A DNA stretch of 23,704 nucleotides, taken from NCBI GenBank assembly GCA_900552915.1, contig USBS01000014.1:1-23704 (forward strand). The letters run 5' to 3'. A program made the position numbers and the translations under genes. The notes beneath the pieces were generated by a model that had not been told where the DNA came from, made no database searches, and was given only the letters and a program-made list of their open reading frames with translations. This document shows positions 7,303-15,675 of the stretch, one piece after another; the stretch's first letter is position 1; each line of letters opens with the position of its first letter. The stretch comes from an uncultured Sutterella sp. GTDB taxonomy: Bacteria; Pseudomonadota; Gammaproteobacteria; Burkholderiales; Burkholderiaceae_F.

Positions 7303-9099
7303 GTGTCTGTACAGGTCGGCGGCCGGACGGAAATCTGCGCACTTGCCTTCGAGTCGGTAAGCCGCTCGGAAAAGGGAGCGGGTGAAATCCTGAGTGCTAT
7401 TTCGGGATGCTTTTCCTCGTCTCGATTGGTGGCGCTTGTGGGGGCCGACGGTGCCGGCAAAACAACGCTTATGCGTATTGCCGCAGGCATCCTCAAGCCG
7501 ACGTCCGGACACGTGTTGGTGTTCGGAGAGGAACTCTACGGGCCGAAACTTGCTCGTCTGCAGAAGCTTTGCGGCTATATGCCTCAGAAGTTCGGACTCT
7601 ACGAAGACTTGAGCGTCGCTGAAAACTTCAAGCTTTACGCCGATTTGTTCGGACTAGACAAAAGCGAGCGCGCCGAACGGACGCGGGAGCTTTTGGCGAT
7701 GACGGGGCTTACGGACTTCACCGAGCGGCCTGCGGGAAAGCTCTCGGGCGGCATGAAGCAAAAATTGGGACTTGCATGCGCGCTTCTCAATCGTCCGCGC
7801 ATTCTCCTGCTCGATGAGCCTACGGTGGGCGTTGATCCGCTCTCACGTCGTGATTTGTGGAAGATTTTGCGTGAAAACGCGGCCGCACGAGACATGCTGA
7901 TCGTTGTGGCGACAACCTACATGGATGAGGCGGCGTTGTGCGACGACGTGATCGTTCTGGAGGAAGGCCGCATGCGTGTTGCAGGTACGCCCGAACAGAT
8001 TGCCGCTCACGCGCACGGCCGTACTTATTTTGCCGAGCCTATCGATTCGAGCGAGCCTGTACGGGTGCTGCAGGACCGAATGATTGCCGATGTCGAACAT
8101 CTGCTGGATGCTGTTCCCGAAGCAGGCGGCGTGCGGCTGCTGGCAGGCGATTCGGTGACTCGGGAGCACCTGACTGCACGGTATCCCGATGTGATTTTTA
8201 GGGAGCGCGAAGAAACCCTTGAAGACGGTTATCTGGTGCTTCGCAAGGGCTTTTTGGGGGACTGGCGAACGCAGTCGGGCGAGGGCGGCGCTTTGCTTGA
8301 GAAGCTGCAGTCCGCGACAGCGGAACGGAGCGGACCGATTAAGGAAACAACACCGCCCGTCGTGATTCATGCCAAAGATCTCGTGCGCCGCTTCGGCTCG
8401 TTTGTTGCCGTGGACAAGACGGACTTCGATGTGTCTCGCGGTGAGATTTTCGGGCTGTTGGGGCCAAACGGCGCGGGTAAAACAACGACCTTCAAAATGT
8501 TGTGCGGGCTTCTGGAAGTTTCTGAGGGAGAGCTTTCCGTTGCGGGTATCGACGTTCGAAGTGCGCGTGAAAAAGCGCGAGAGCTTCTGGGCTACATGTC
8601 GCAGAAGTTTTCGCTTTATCCGGGGTTGTCCGTGCTGGAAAATTTGACGTTTTTTGCGGGCGCCTACGGGCTGACGGGAAGCTGCGGCAGGGAACGCATT
8701 GCGCAGGTCATGCAGGCCTTCGGCCTGACGGCTTTGGCAGGGCGCCCTGCGGGAACGCTCCCCGGCGGCTATAAGCAGCGTCTTTCGATGGCTACAGCAT
8801 TGATTCATCACCCGCAAATCCTCTTTCTGGACGAGCCCACGAGCGGGGCCGATATTCCGACGCGCCGGCGCTTCTGGCGCTGGGTCACCGCTCTGGCGCG
8901 GCAAGGTACGACGGTCGTCGTGACAACGCACTTTATGGAGGAAGCTCTCTACTGCGATCGAATCCTCATTCAGGACGCGGGAAAAAGTCTGATTCTGGGT
9001 ACGCCCGAAGCGGTGCGTGCGGGATGCGCCACTATGAACGAAGCCTTCATCCGCGTGGTAACGAACGCACGCGAGGCGGCTGCAGGAGGGGCGAAATGA
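7303..9099 (+). CDS. YbhF-type double ATP-binding ABC transporter protein
   Basis: Two nucleotide-binding domains lie in one 598-residue chain. The first has Walker A G-A-D-G-A-G-K-T (47-54), signature L-S-G-G (147-150) and Walker B L-L-L-D-E (168-172). The second has Walker A G-P-N-G-A-G-K-T (387-394), a divergent signature L-P-G-G (486-489) and Walker B L-F-L-D-E (507-511). The switch His is present in the second domain (H543), while the first has Thr at the matching site (T205). Between them lies a linker of about 100 residues. The GTG start has GGAGAG about 6 bases upstream and lies 9 bases after the preceding stop. The protein would power the exporter formed by the two downstream permeases. 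The substrate is unknown; relatives of this exporter type are tied to drug and cation efflux. Confidence 0.9.
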   Translation: MSVQVGGRTEICALAFESVSRSEKGAGEILSAISGCFSSSRLVALVGADGAGKTTLMRIAAGILKPTSGHVLVFGEELYGPKLARLQKLCGYMPQKFGLYEDLSVAENFKLYADLFGLDKSERAERTRELLAMTGLTDFTERPAGKLSGGMKQKLGLACALLNRPRILLLDEPTVGVDPLSRRDLWKILRENAAARDMLIVVATTYMDEAALCDDVIVLEEGRMRVAGTPEQIAAHAHGRTYFAEPIDSSEPVRVLQDRMIADVEHLLDAVPEAGGVRLLAGDSVTREHLTARYPDVIFREREETLEDGYLVLRKGFLGDWRTQSGEGGALLEKLQSATAERSGPIKETTPPVVIHAKDLVRRFGSFVAVDKTDFDVSRGEIFGLLGPNGAGKTTTFKMLCGLLEVSEGELSVAGIDVRSAREKARELLGYMSQKFSLYPGLSVLENLTFFAGAYGLTGSCGRERIAQVMQAFGLTALAGRPAGTLPGGYKQRLSMATALIHHPQILFLDEPTSGADIPTRRRFWRWVTALARQGTTVVVTTHFMEEALYCDRILIQDAGKSLILGTPEAVRAGCATMNEAFIRVVTNAREAAAGGAK

Positions 9100-10193
9100 A
9101 TGCGCTTTCCCTGTGGCTCATGCATGTTTCGGCACTGACGTTAAAGGAGACGCGGCAGATTATTCGCGACAAGAGCGCGATTTTGCTCGGCGTCTTCATG
9201 CCGGTGATGCTCATTGTGCTGTTCGGCTACGGCATTTCGTTTGATGTCCGCAACATTCGGCTCGGGGTTGTCGATGCCGTAGGAACGGCACAGACCGAAC
9301 GCATCACGGCCTCGCTTGCGGCGAACAAAACCTTCCGAACCACGGTGTTTACTTCTCGTAGTGAGGCAAACAAAGCACTCGAGAATTTCGAGGTGGAGGC
9401 CCTGGCGGTTTTTGAAAAGAAAAATGCCGGCACGGTGTCGCGCCAGATTCTTGTGGACGGAATTGATGCGCCGCGCGCCACCATGATCGTCAATGCCGTT
9501 TCCGGCGCCGTCGGCATTGCGATGGCAGGCGAATCCGAAGGTGCGGGCATTACGGCGGTGCCGCGCATTTGGTTCAACGAATCGGCTATCAGCACTTGGT
9601 ATCTGGTGCCGGGGCTTTTCGTCATCGTGCTGACCCTTACGGGCTGCATGATGACCAGTCTGGTGATTGCGCGCGAATGGGAGCGAGGCACGATGGAGGC
9701 GATGATTGCGACGCCCGCCTCGCCCTCGGCGATTTTGGCAAGCAAAACGATCCCGTATTTCTGTCTGGGCATGCTCGGCTGGCTGCTTTGCATGGGGGCG
9801 GCCTACTTTATCTACGAGGTGCCGATTCGGGGCGGTTTCGGGATTATTTTGGCATCCTCGGCCTTGTATCTGTTGGTAGGACTCGGATTGGGGCTCGTGA
9901 TCTCGGGCGTGACGCGCTCGCAGTTTTTGGCCTCCCAAATTACGGTGTTGGCAAGCTTTCTGCCGGCCGTCATTCTCTCGGGCTTCATCTTTGATCTACG
10001 CTCGGCCCCGGCCTGGGCCGATGCGATGGCGCACTGCCTGCCGCCTGTCTACTACCTCGAAGTGCTCAAGGTGGGCTTTCTGACAGGGGGGATGCAGGAG
10101 CTTGTTTTCAAGAACATGGTGATTCTGGCGCTTTTTGCGGCGGCAGCCTTTGCGGCTTCCTACCGACTGTGTCAAAAGAGGTTGAGAAAATGA
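9096..10193 (+). CDS. YbhS-type ABC-2 exporter permease
   Basis: The product (365 residues) has the ABC-2 permease layout: one transmembrane helix near residues 28-48 after the E-T-R-Q-I-I-R-D-K connector, a large periplasmic domain (about 50-170), then five hydrophobic helices. The V-I-A-R-E-W-E-R-G-T-M-E segment lies between the early helices, as in other ABC-2 proteins. The ATG at 9096 is preceded by AGGAGGGG and overlaps the YbhF stop as ATGA. In-frame codons upstream of it lie inside the ybhF-like gene and lack a ribosome site. It pairs with the next gene product to form the membrane channel of the exporter. Confidence 0.87.
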   Translation: MNALSLWLMHVSALTLKETRQIIRDKSAILLGVFMPVMLIVLFGYGISFDVRNIRLGVVDAVGTAQTERITASLAANKTFRTTVFTSRSEANKALENFEVEALAVFEKKNAGTVSRQILVDGIDAPRATMIVNAVSGAVGIAMAGESEGAGITAVPRIWFNESAISTWYLVPGLFVIVLTLTGCMMTSLVIAREWERGTMEAMIATPASPSAILASKTIPYFCLGMLGWLLCMGAAYFIYEVPIRGGFGIILASSALYLLVGLGLGLVISGVTRSQFLASQITVLASFLPAVILSGFIFDLRSAPAWADAMAHCLPPVYYLEVLKVGFLTGGMQELVFKNMVILALFAAAAFAASYRLCQKRLRK

Positions 10194-11299
10194 AGAACCT
10201 GTTGCGCAGTTGGATTGAGCGCAGCGCACGCTTTCGGGCGCTGCTTCGCAAAGAGCTTCTGACCACGCTCAAGGATCGCACAAGCCGCATGATTCTGGTC
10301 GGTCCGCTGATTTTGTATGTGATTTTGTTCGGCTACGTTGCAACATTCAATCTCGACTACGCACCGTACGCGCTTTTGGATATGTCCAAAACGAAGCAGA
10401 GCGCACAGCTTGTTCGCGCTGTCGACGAAAGCGCCGTGTTCGATCGAGTTCTTACGTTGGAAAACACCGCTCAGATTGCGCCTGCAATCGATTCGGGGAA
10501 AGCGTTGGTTGTGCTTGTGATCGGGCAGGATTATGCACAGAGACTGCTCGAGGGGCGGCCGGCACAGGTGCAAGTGATCATCGATGGACGAAATTCCACC
10601 ACCGCACAGCTTGCGGCGGGGTACCTGTCGATCATCGCAGGCAATGTTTCCGGAACGGGAACGGTGTTCGAGAGCATTCGCTATCTTTATAACCCGAACA
10701 ACCTTACGCAGTGGTTCATCATGCCCGCGCTCATCATGATGCTGTCGATGCTGCAGATCATGGTGCTGTCGGCGCTTTCCGTAGCTCGAGAACGGGAGAT
10801 GGGAACGTTCGAGCAGCTTTTGGTGACGCCTTTTACGACGGGCGAACTGCTTGCTTCCAAGGCGCTCGTCCCGATTTTGATCGGCATCTTTCAGGGAACG
10901 CTGATCTTTCTGATTGCGGTGTTCTGGTTTGATGTACCGTTGGTTGGCAGCATTGCCAAAATCTATGCGGTGATGACGATTTTTGTGCTCGCGGTTGTCG
11001 GGCTCGGACTTGCCATTTCGGCCTACAGCAAAACCATGCAGCAGGGGCTGCTGATCGCATTTGTGGCCTTGGTTCCGATGGTGCTTTTGTCGGGACTTTT
11101 CAGTCCCGTGGACAACATGCCCGACTGGATTCAGGCGATCACCTGGGCCGATCCGCTGCGTTTTGCGCTTTTGAGCGTACGACGCATTTATCTGGCGGAC
11201 GCGAGCTGGATTCATATTGCGAAAACCATGATTCCGACGGCGGCCGTTGCGGCCGTCAGTCTTCCTCTTGCATATCACTACTTCAAAAAACGATTATGA
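10190..11299 (+). CDS. YbhR-type ABC-2 exporter permease
   Basis: This 369-residue protein has the same layout as the preceding permease: an R-K-E-L-L-T-T-L-K-D-R connector, one N-terminal helix (about 33-52), a periplasmic domain of about 130 residues, and five C-terminal helices with V-A-R-E-R-E-M-G-T-F-E-Q-L-L-V-T-P between them. The two permeases are similar in design but differ in detail, as expected for a heterodimer. The ATG at 10190 overlaps the upstream stop as ATGA and has AAGAGG 8 bases before it. The stop overlaps the TetR gene start in the same way, so all four exporter genes and the regulator appear translationally coupled. Confidence 0.88.
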   Translation: MKNLLRSWIERSARFRALLRKELLTTLKDRTSRMILVGPLILYVILFGYVATFNLDYAPYALLDMSKTKQSAQLVRAVDESAVFDRVLTLENTAQIAPAIDSGKALVVLVIGQDYAQRLLEGRPAQVQVIIDGRNSTTAQLAAGYLSIIAGNVSGTGTVFESIRYLYNPNNLTQWFIMPALIMMLSMLQIMVLSALSVAREREMGTFEQLLVTPFTTGELLASKALVPILIGIFQGTLIFLIAVFWFDVPLVGSIAKIYAVMTIFVLAVVGLGLAISAYSKTMQQGLLIAFVALVPMVLLSGLFSPVDNMPDWIQAITWADPLRFALLSVRRIYLADASWIHIAKTMIPTAAVAAVSLPLAYHYFKKRL

Positions 11300-11952
11300 G
11301 AAAAGAAACAGCAAAGGCGCGTACGGACGGGCAAGCAACACGGCAGGCGCTGATTGATGCGGCGGGTATTTTGGCGGCACGCCACGGTTGGGCTTCGGTC
11401 AGAGCCAAGGACGTGTGCAAGCTTGCCGGCGTGAGTGCGGCGAGCGTCAATTATTGGTTCGGCGGCCGCGACGAGCTCTACCGCGAGGTGGTGCGGCAGA
11501 TTCCCGAAGGGATCATTGACGAGCGGCTCGAGGAATTTTTTCAAAGCGACGCCGAACCTTTGGAAAAGATCCGAACGGCGCTCGAAACATTTCTCATGGC
11601 GCCGCGCGGCCGCAGCCAATGGCACCTGGCGCTCTGGGCGCGAGAAGTTTTTACCGGGCCCTCGGAAGAATTCATTCAGGTAGTGCGATCCCGCGCAACC
11701 AAGCGCGTGATGGCCGTCCGACAGGTGATGGCTTCCTATTTGGGAGTGCCCGACACAGGGCCCGAAATCGAAGCAATCGTGATGTCGATCCTTTCTCCGT
11801 GCCTGGTGCTTGCGGCTTCTTCGCCCGATGTGATCAAAGAGATTTATCCGAATTTGACCAGCAGCAGGGGCAAGGTGATTGCTCTTGAACAGTTGCTGCA
11901 CATGCTCAAGGTGCTCAAGCAGGCGCATGCCATCGATCATCGGAATCGTTGA
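11296..11952 (+). CDS. TetR-family regulator at the end of the exporter operon
   Basis: The product (218 residues) has a TetR DNA-binding domain at about 15-65: R-Q-A-L-I-D-A-A leading into the helix-turn-helix V-R-A-K-D-V-C-K-L-A-G-V-S-A-A-S-V-N-Y-W-F (about 35-55). The C-terminal ligand-binding half (about 75-215) resembles the CecR-type regulators (YbiH in E. coli) linked to ybhGFSR exporters, with an A-P-R-G-R-S-Q-W-H-L segment. Its ATG overlaps the permease stop as ATGA; the ribosome site is weak, so it may depend on coupling. The perfect palindrome at 6261-6284 is the obvious candidate operator, which would make this an autoregulated operon. In E. coli the regulator gene comes first; here it comes last. 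The ligand is unknown. Confidence 0.86.
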   Translation: MRKETAKARTDGQATRQALIDAAGILAARHGWASVRAKDVCKLAGVSAASVNYWFGGRDELYREVVRQIPEGIIDERLEEFFQSDAEPLEKIRTALETFLMAPRGRSQWHLALWAREVFTGPSEEFIQVVRSRATKRVMAVRQVMASYLGVPDTGPEIEAIVMSILSPCLVLAASSPDVIKEIYPNLTSSRGKVIALEQLLHMLKVLKQAHAIDHRNR

Positions 11953-11970
11953 TCTATGGTGAAAGAGGCG

Positions 11971-13209
11971 TCAATCCTCGATCAAGTCCTGAACGTCGCT
12001 GCGTTCCTGCGAGCGCAGTTTGCGTGAGGCGACGGCAAAGGAGACGAAAGCGAGAAGACAAAGCGCAGCTGCGCCGAAAAATGGCAGCCCTGCGAGGACG
12101 TTGTCGGCATTGTGGCTTGCGGACATGAGCATCGGCGTGGTGAAAGCCGGCGCAACGGCGCCCATCAGAGAGTGAACGGACCCCACCGTTCCCATGGTGG
12201 CGCCTTGCACATCCATGGGCATGCGGCGGCTTATGGCGCCGGAAATCAGGGGAGTGACGGAAGCTGCAAGCGCATACAGACAGAAGAACACACCGGCTGC
12301 GAGGCCGGACGTGGAAAGCCCGACTCCTGTGAGCAGCACGACGCCCAGCAGCAGACTCGAAAGAGTAAGCGTAACGGGAGAGATGTAAAGAAGCAGTCTT
12401 TGCAGATAAACGCCCTGCACAAGAGCAATGCCGAGGCTCAGCCCGAAAATTGTGAGTCCGATTTCCCGAGGCGTAAAGCCGTAACGAAATTCCGTGTAAA
12501 GCGCCCAGGAATATTGCATAAGGCTGTTGGCAAGACTGAAGAAGGCCAGCGTCACGACGAAAATGCGGATTTGAGGCATCTTCAGAAGCCGAGCCAGACT
12601 GCCGAAAGCGTTGTTGCGAGCCAATGAAAGCGGTTCGGAACTGCGTTTGGTTAACGATTCGGGCAGAACGAACAGGCCGTAGATAAAGTTCAGAAGCGTC
12701 ACTGCGCTGGCGACGATAAAGGGCAGCTGCGGATCCGTTGCGCCGAGCAGTCCGCCCAGAGCGGGGCCGATCAGAAAACCTGCTCCGAACACCGCGCCGA
12801 TTCGGCCGAACGCGGCGGCGCGCTCGAACCCTTGAGTGATGTCGGCGATGTAGGCCTGCGCCACCGACATGTTGGCCGACAGCAATCCCCCGATGAGACG
12901 GCTCACGAAAAGCGCTGTGAGCGATGTACTGACAGCCGGAACCACAAACATGACGCCTAGGCCGAATATGCCGCTTAGAAGAACGGGGCGGCGGCCGATT
13001 CGATCCGAGAGGGCTCCCAAAACGGGAGCGGCGAGAAACTGCATCACGCCGTAGCTGAGCATGATGGCGCCGTACCACCAAGTTTGTGCATCGCGAGACT
13101 CTGCCAAAACGCCGATTAAGCGCGGCAGAACGGGGATGATGAGGCCGATGCCCAGGGCATCCAGAAAGATGCAGGCATAAATGAACCACAGTCGGGACGG
13201 CAGTTTCAT
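11971..13209 (-). CDS. MFS efflux transporter, TetA-like drug:H+ antiporter type
   Basis: The product (412 residues) is a 12-helix major facilitator. The loop between helices 2 and 3 carries the family signature G-A-L-S-D-R-I-G-R-R-P (65-75). The first helix has D-A-L-G-I-G-L-I-I-P-V-L-P (17-29), typical of the TetA/drug antiporter branch, and G-P-A-L-G-G-L-L-G near residue 150 matches the helix-5 antiporter motif. It faces the TetR gene with only 18 bases between the two stops and no obvious terminator. No clear ribosome site precedes the ATG. Substrates cannot be read from the sequence. Despite the resemblance, nothing seen here shows that it gives tetracycline resistance. Confidence 0.85.
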   Translation of the reverse strand: MKLPSRLWFIYACIFLDALGIGLIIPVLPRLIGVLAESRDAQTWWYGAIMLSYGVMQFLAAPVLGALSDRIGRRPVLLSGIFGLGVMFVVPAVSTSLTALFVSRLIGGLLSANMSVAQAYIADITQGFERAAAFGRIGAVFGAGFLIGPALGGLLGATDPQLPFIVASAVTLLNFIYGLFVLPESLTKRSSEPLSLARNNAFGSLARLLKMPQIRIFVVTLAFFSLANSLMQYSWALYTEFRYGFTPREIGLTIFGLSLGIALVQGVYLQRLLLYISPVTLTLSSLLLGVVLLTGVGLSTSGLAAGVFFCLYALAASVTPLISGAISRRMPMDVQGATMGTVGSVHSLMGAVAPAFTTPMLMSASHNADNVLAGLPFFGAAALCLLAFVSFAVASRKLRSQERSDVQDLIED

Positions 13210-13450
13210 AGAAAGGAAGGGCTGCGGCGAATGTCTGAGCGCGTTATTTTTCGGCCGGTTGCAAACATGCCGATATTAACGAAAAGCGTCGCAGACGGAA
13301 GAAAAGCCGACCGAAGGTGGTAGAAAAAACTACGCCGAAGGAAGCAGTTTTCGGATTCTGCGGGTTTTTCTGGGGTTTTTTCCGTACCATGTGAGCGAAA
13401 GCGCCGGACGTTGGCGCATGATCCAAATAGGTATGCAAAGGAACGTCATA

Positions 13451-14188
13451 GTGAACACGGAACTCAGCGATCGATCGGTCTTGTCGCAGATTGCAGACTA
13501 CTGGAATCGACGTGCACAGGGTTATTCACAGCAAGTCGACGCCGAGCTGAGGGATCGATTGGATGCGGCGTATTTGTCTTGGTTTGAAGGCCTCATGCCT
13601 GAGAGTCGGGTTCTTGATGTCGGGTGCGGCCCGGGCTTTTTTTCGGTCGTGCTTGCCCGCCGAGGGTTTCGTGTGACTGCCTTCGACGCAAGCGAAGGCA
13701 TGCTTGCCAAGGCTTGCGATCGAGCTCGTGCGGCGGGCGTGCAAATCGAGGCGGTGTTGGGCGATGCTCAGCAGCTTCCCTATGCCGACAGCAGCTTCGA
13801 GTGCGTGTGCTCGCGCAATTTGGTTTGGAATCTGGAGTCGCCCGAAGAGGCCTATCGCGAGTGGCTGCGCGTTCTAAAGCCCGGCGGTACGCTTCTCATC
13901 TTTGATGGCAATCACTACCGGTATCTGTTTGACGAACGCTATGCACGCGTACATCGGGCATGGGAAGAGAGAAGCGACCATCAGATGCTCGGAGTGGACG
14001 CAAGCATCATTGATTCCATTGCCGCAAAACTGCCTCTCGGGCGCGTTATGCGGCCGGATTGGGATGTCGACACACTGGCCGAACTCGGTGCTCGAGCATC
14101 CTGCCGGGTGCTCAGGACGCTTACGGATCCTGTAAGCGGCGAGGAGTTGGTAACAGACTTTGTCGTGCGGGCGGAAAAATCCGTCTAA
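13451..14188 (+). CDS. Class I SAM-dependent methyltransferase
   Basis: The product (245 residues from the GTG at 13451) shows the Rossmann methyltransferase pattern: motif I V-L-D-V-G-C-G-P-G (54-62), a motif II acidic residue in V-T-A-F-D-A-S-E-G-M, motif III G-D-A-Q-Q-L-P-Y, and L-K-P-G-G-T-L-L-I-F after R-N-L-V-W-N-L-E-S-P-E-E-A-Y-R-E-W. The GTG is chosen because AAAGGA lies 8 bases before it; in-frame starts at 13391, 13418 and 13433 have weaker sites. The Y-W-N-x-R-A-x-x-Y opening and the N-L-x-W-N-L motif recall a group of small-molecule methyltransferases common in anaerobic Firmicutes, so transfer is possible. The substrate is unknown. It is divergent from the MFS gene and precedes sstT by 117 bases. 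Confidence 0.82.
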   Translation: MNTELSDRSVLSQIADYWNRRAQGYSQQVDAELRDRLDAAYLSWFEGLMPESRVLDVGCGPGFFSVVLARRGFRVTAFDASEGMLAKACDRARAAGVQIEAVLGDAQQLPYADSSFECVCSRNLVWNLESPEEAYREWLRVLKPGGTLLIFDGNHYRYLFDERYARVHRAWEERSDHQMLGVDASIIDSIAAKLPLGRVMRPDWDVDTLAELGARASCRVLRTLTDPVSGEELVTDFVVRAEKSV

Positions 14189-14305
14189 GGCGAACCCAAC
14201 GGCTTAATTTTGCAGGGCATTGCCTCGTCTGAGACGTATTGCCTAGAGCCTTTTTTGGCTTTCGTCGCCACAATAAAGGAACACTATTTTTGCAGGGAGA
14301 AAAAA

Positions 14306-15589
14306 ATGAATCAGAAACCCCGACGCTTGATGCACCGAGCTATGCCGCTCATTCTCGGCGGCAGCCTCGTGCGGCAGATTGTCATTGCTTTGGTGCTCGG
14401 CATCCTGTTTGCCCTGGTGGCCCCCGGCGCCGCTCAGTCTGTGAGCCTTTTGGGCAATCTTTTCGTCTCGGCTTTGAAGGCCGTGGCTCCGGTGCTCGTT
14501 TTTGTTTTGGTGGCGGCAGCCATTGCCAATCATCAATCCGGAACGGCTGCGCATATGCGGCCGATTCTGCTGCTTTACCTTGTCGGCACGTTTGCGGCCG
14601 CTACCACGGCGGTGATTGCTTTCTTTATGTTCCCGGTGTCGGTGAACCTGATTGCCGACGCCAAACAGGTTTCCGCTCCGGGCGGCATCGGCGAAGTGCT
14701 GCAGAATCTGGTGCTCAGTGTGGTCGATAATCCCGTGAAGGCGCTGATGCAGGGCAACTACATCTGCATCCTTTTCTGGGCGATCGGCTTGGGTATCGCC
14801 ATTCGCAAAGCCAGCGATACGACTCGCATGGTGATGAACGACTTTGCCGACGGCGTCGAATTCATCGTGCGCATCGTGATCCGTTGCGCTCCGATCGGCA
14901 TCTTCGGTCTTGTGGCCAGCACCTTTGCCACCGAAGGGCTCGATCTTTTGGTGAACTACGCTCAGCTGCTTGTGCTTCTGGTGGGCAGCATGCTTTTTGT
15001 CGCTCTGGTGCTCAATCCGCTCATCGTTTGGTTCTGCATTCGCCGCAATCCGTATCCGCTCACGCTACAGACGCTGCGCGAGTCCGGCATCACGGCTTTC
15101 TTTACCCGTTCTTCGGCGGCCAACATTCCTGTGAATATCAATTTGTGCAAACGCCTGGGTTTGGATGAAAGCATCTATCTGCTTTCGATTCCGCTCGGCG
15201 CCACGATCAACATGGCCGGCGCCGCCATTACGATTACCGTTTTGAGCCTTGCCGCCGCTTATACGATGGGCATTGCAGTCGACATTCCGACGGCGGTACT
15301 GTTGAGCGTTGTGGCGAGTCTGTGCGCATGCGGCGCCGCGGGCGTGCCCGGCGGCTCTCTGATGCTGATTCCGCTTGCCTGTTCGCTTTTCGGACTTGAC
15401 TCGAATGTTGCCATGCAGGTTGTGGCTGTGGGCTTTGTGATCGGCGTGGTGCAGGACTCTTGCGAAACGGCCCTGAATTCTTCGTCCGATGCGCTCTTTA
15501 CGGCGGCCGCCTGCATGCGCTACGAGCGCATCAAGAAACAGCAGCAGGCCGAGGTTCAGGAGGCTATTCGGGACATCGACTCGAACTAA
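14306..15589 (+). CDS. sstT: Serine/threonine:Na+ symporter SstT
   Basis: The 427-residue protein follows E. coli SstT along its whole length. The shared blocks are G-S-L-V-R-Q-I near the start, S-A-L-K-A-V-A-P-V-L near residue 56, I-A-N-H-Q, the re-entrant loop F-F-T-R-S-S-A-A-N-I-P-V-N, the helix-7 S-I-P-L-G-A-T-I-N-M-A-G-A-A-I, and V-Q-D-S-C-E-T-A-L-N-S-S near the end. These are the substrate and sodium binding parts of the dicarboxylate/amino acid:cation symporter family. It sits in the inner membrane and takes up serine and threonine with Na+. The ATG at 14306 has AGGGAG shortly upstream. Serine import would feed pyruvate to an amino-acid-using anaerobe, possibly to the oxidoreductase here (inference). 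A strong terminator follows. Confidence 0.95.
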   Translation: MNQKPRRLMHRAMPLILGGSLVRQIVIALVLGILFALVAPGAAQSVSLLGNLFVSALKAVAPVLVFVLVAAAIANHQSGTAAHMRPILLLYLVGTFAAATTAVIAFFMFPVSVNLIADAKQVSAPGGIGEVLQNLVLSVVDNPVKALMQGNYICILFWAIGLGIAIRKASDTTRMVMNDFADGVEFIVRIVIRCAPIGIFGLVASTFATEGLDLLVNYAQLLVLLVGSMLFVALVLNPLIVWFCIRRNPYPLTLQTLRESGITAFFTRSSAANIPVNINLCKRLGLDESIYLLSIPLGATINMAGAAITITVLSLAAAYTMGIAVDIPTAVLLSVVASLCACGAAGVPGGSLMLIPLACSLFGLDSNVAMQVVAVGFVIGVVQDSCETALNSSSDALFTAAACMRYERIKKQQQAEVQEAIRDIDSN

Positions 15590-15619
15590 GCGGCTAAAAT
15601 CCGCCTCGTTTGAGGTTCG

Positions 15620-15661
15620 TGCGGCACGACTCAGAATCCTTGAGAGTGCCGCATTTTTTTT
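15620..15661 (+). terminator. Intrinsic terminator after sstT
   Basis: TGCGGCAC (15620-15627) pairs perfectly with GTGCCGCA (15646-15653), with an inner CTCA/TGAG stem, followed by eight T at 15654-15661. It ends only 14 bases before the recQ start codon and touches the recQ ribosome site. Confidence 0.88.
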
Positions 15662-15675
15662 GAGGGTGATGCGCA

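Noticed and set aside
7843..8931. 362-codon open frame antisense to the YbhF-like gene
   Set aside because: It has shadow-frame composition and no motifs; the plus strand has both ABC domains intact.
13318..13380. Small stem (GTAG/CTAC) and T-rich tracts before the methyltransferase gene as a terminator or riboswitch
   Set aside because: The stems are only 4 to 5 bp, the T tracts are interrupted by G, and no known riboswitch core was recognised.
13244..13438. 64-codon minus-strand frame between the MFS and methyltransferase genes
   Set aside because: It has biased, repetitive composition and no recognisable family. The stretch is better read as the shared upstream region of two divergent genes.
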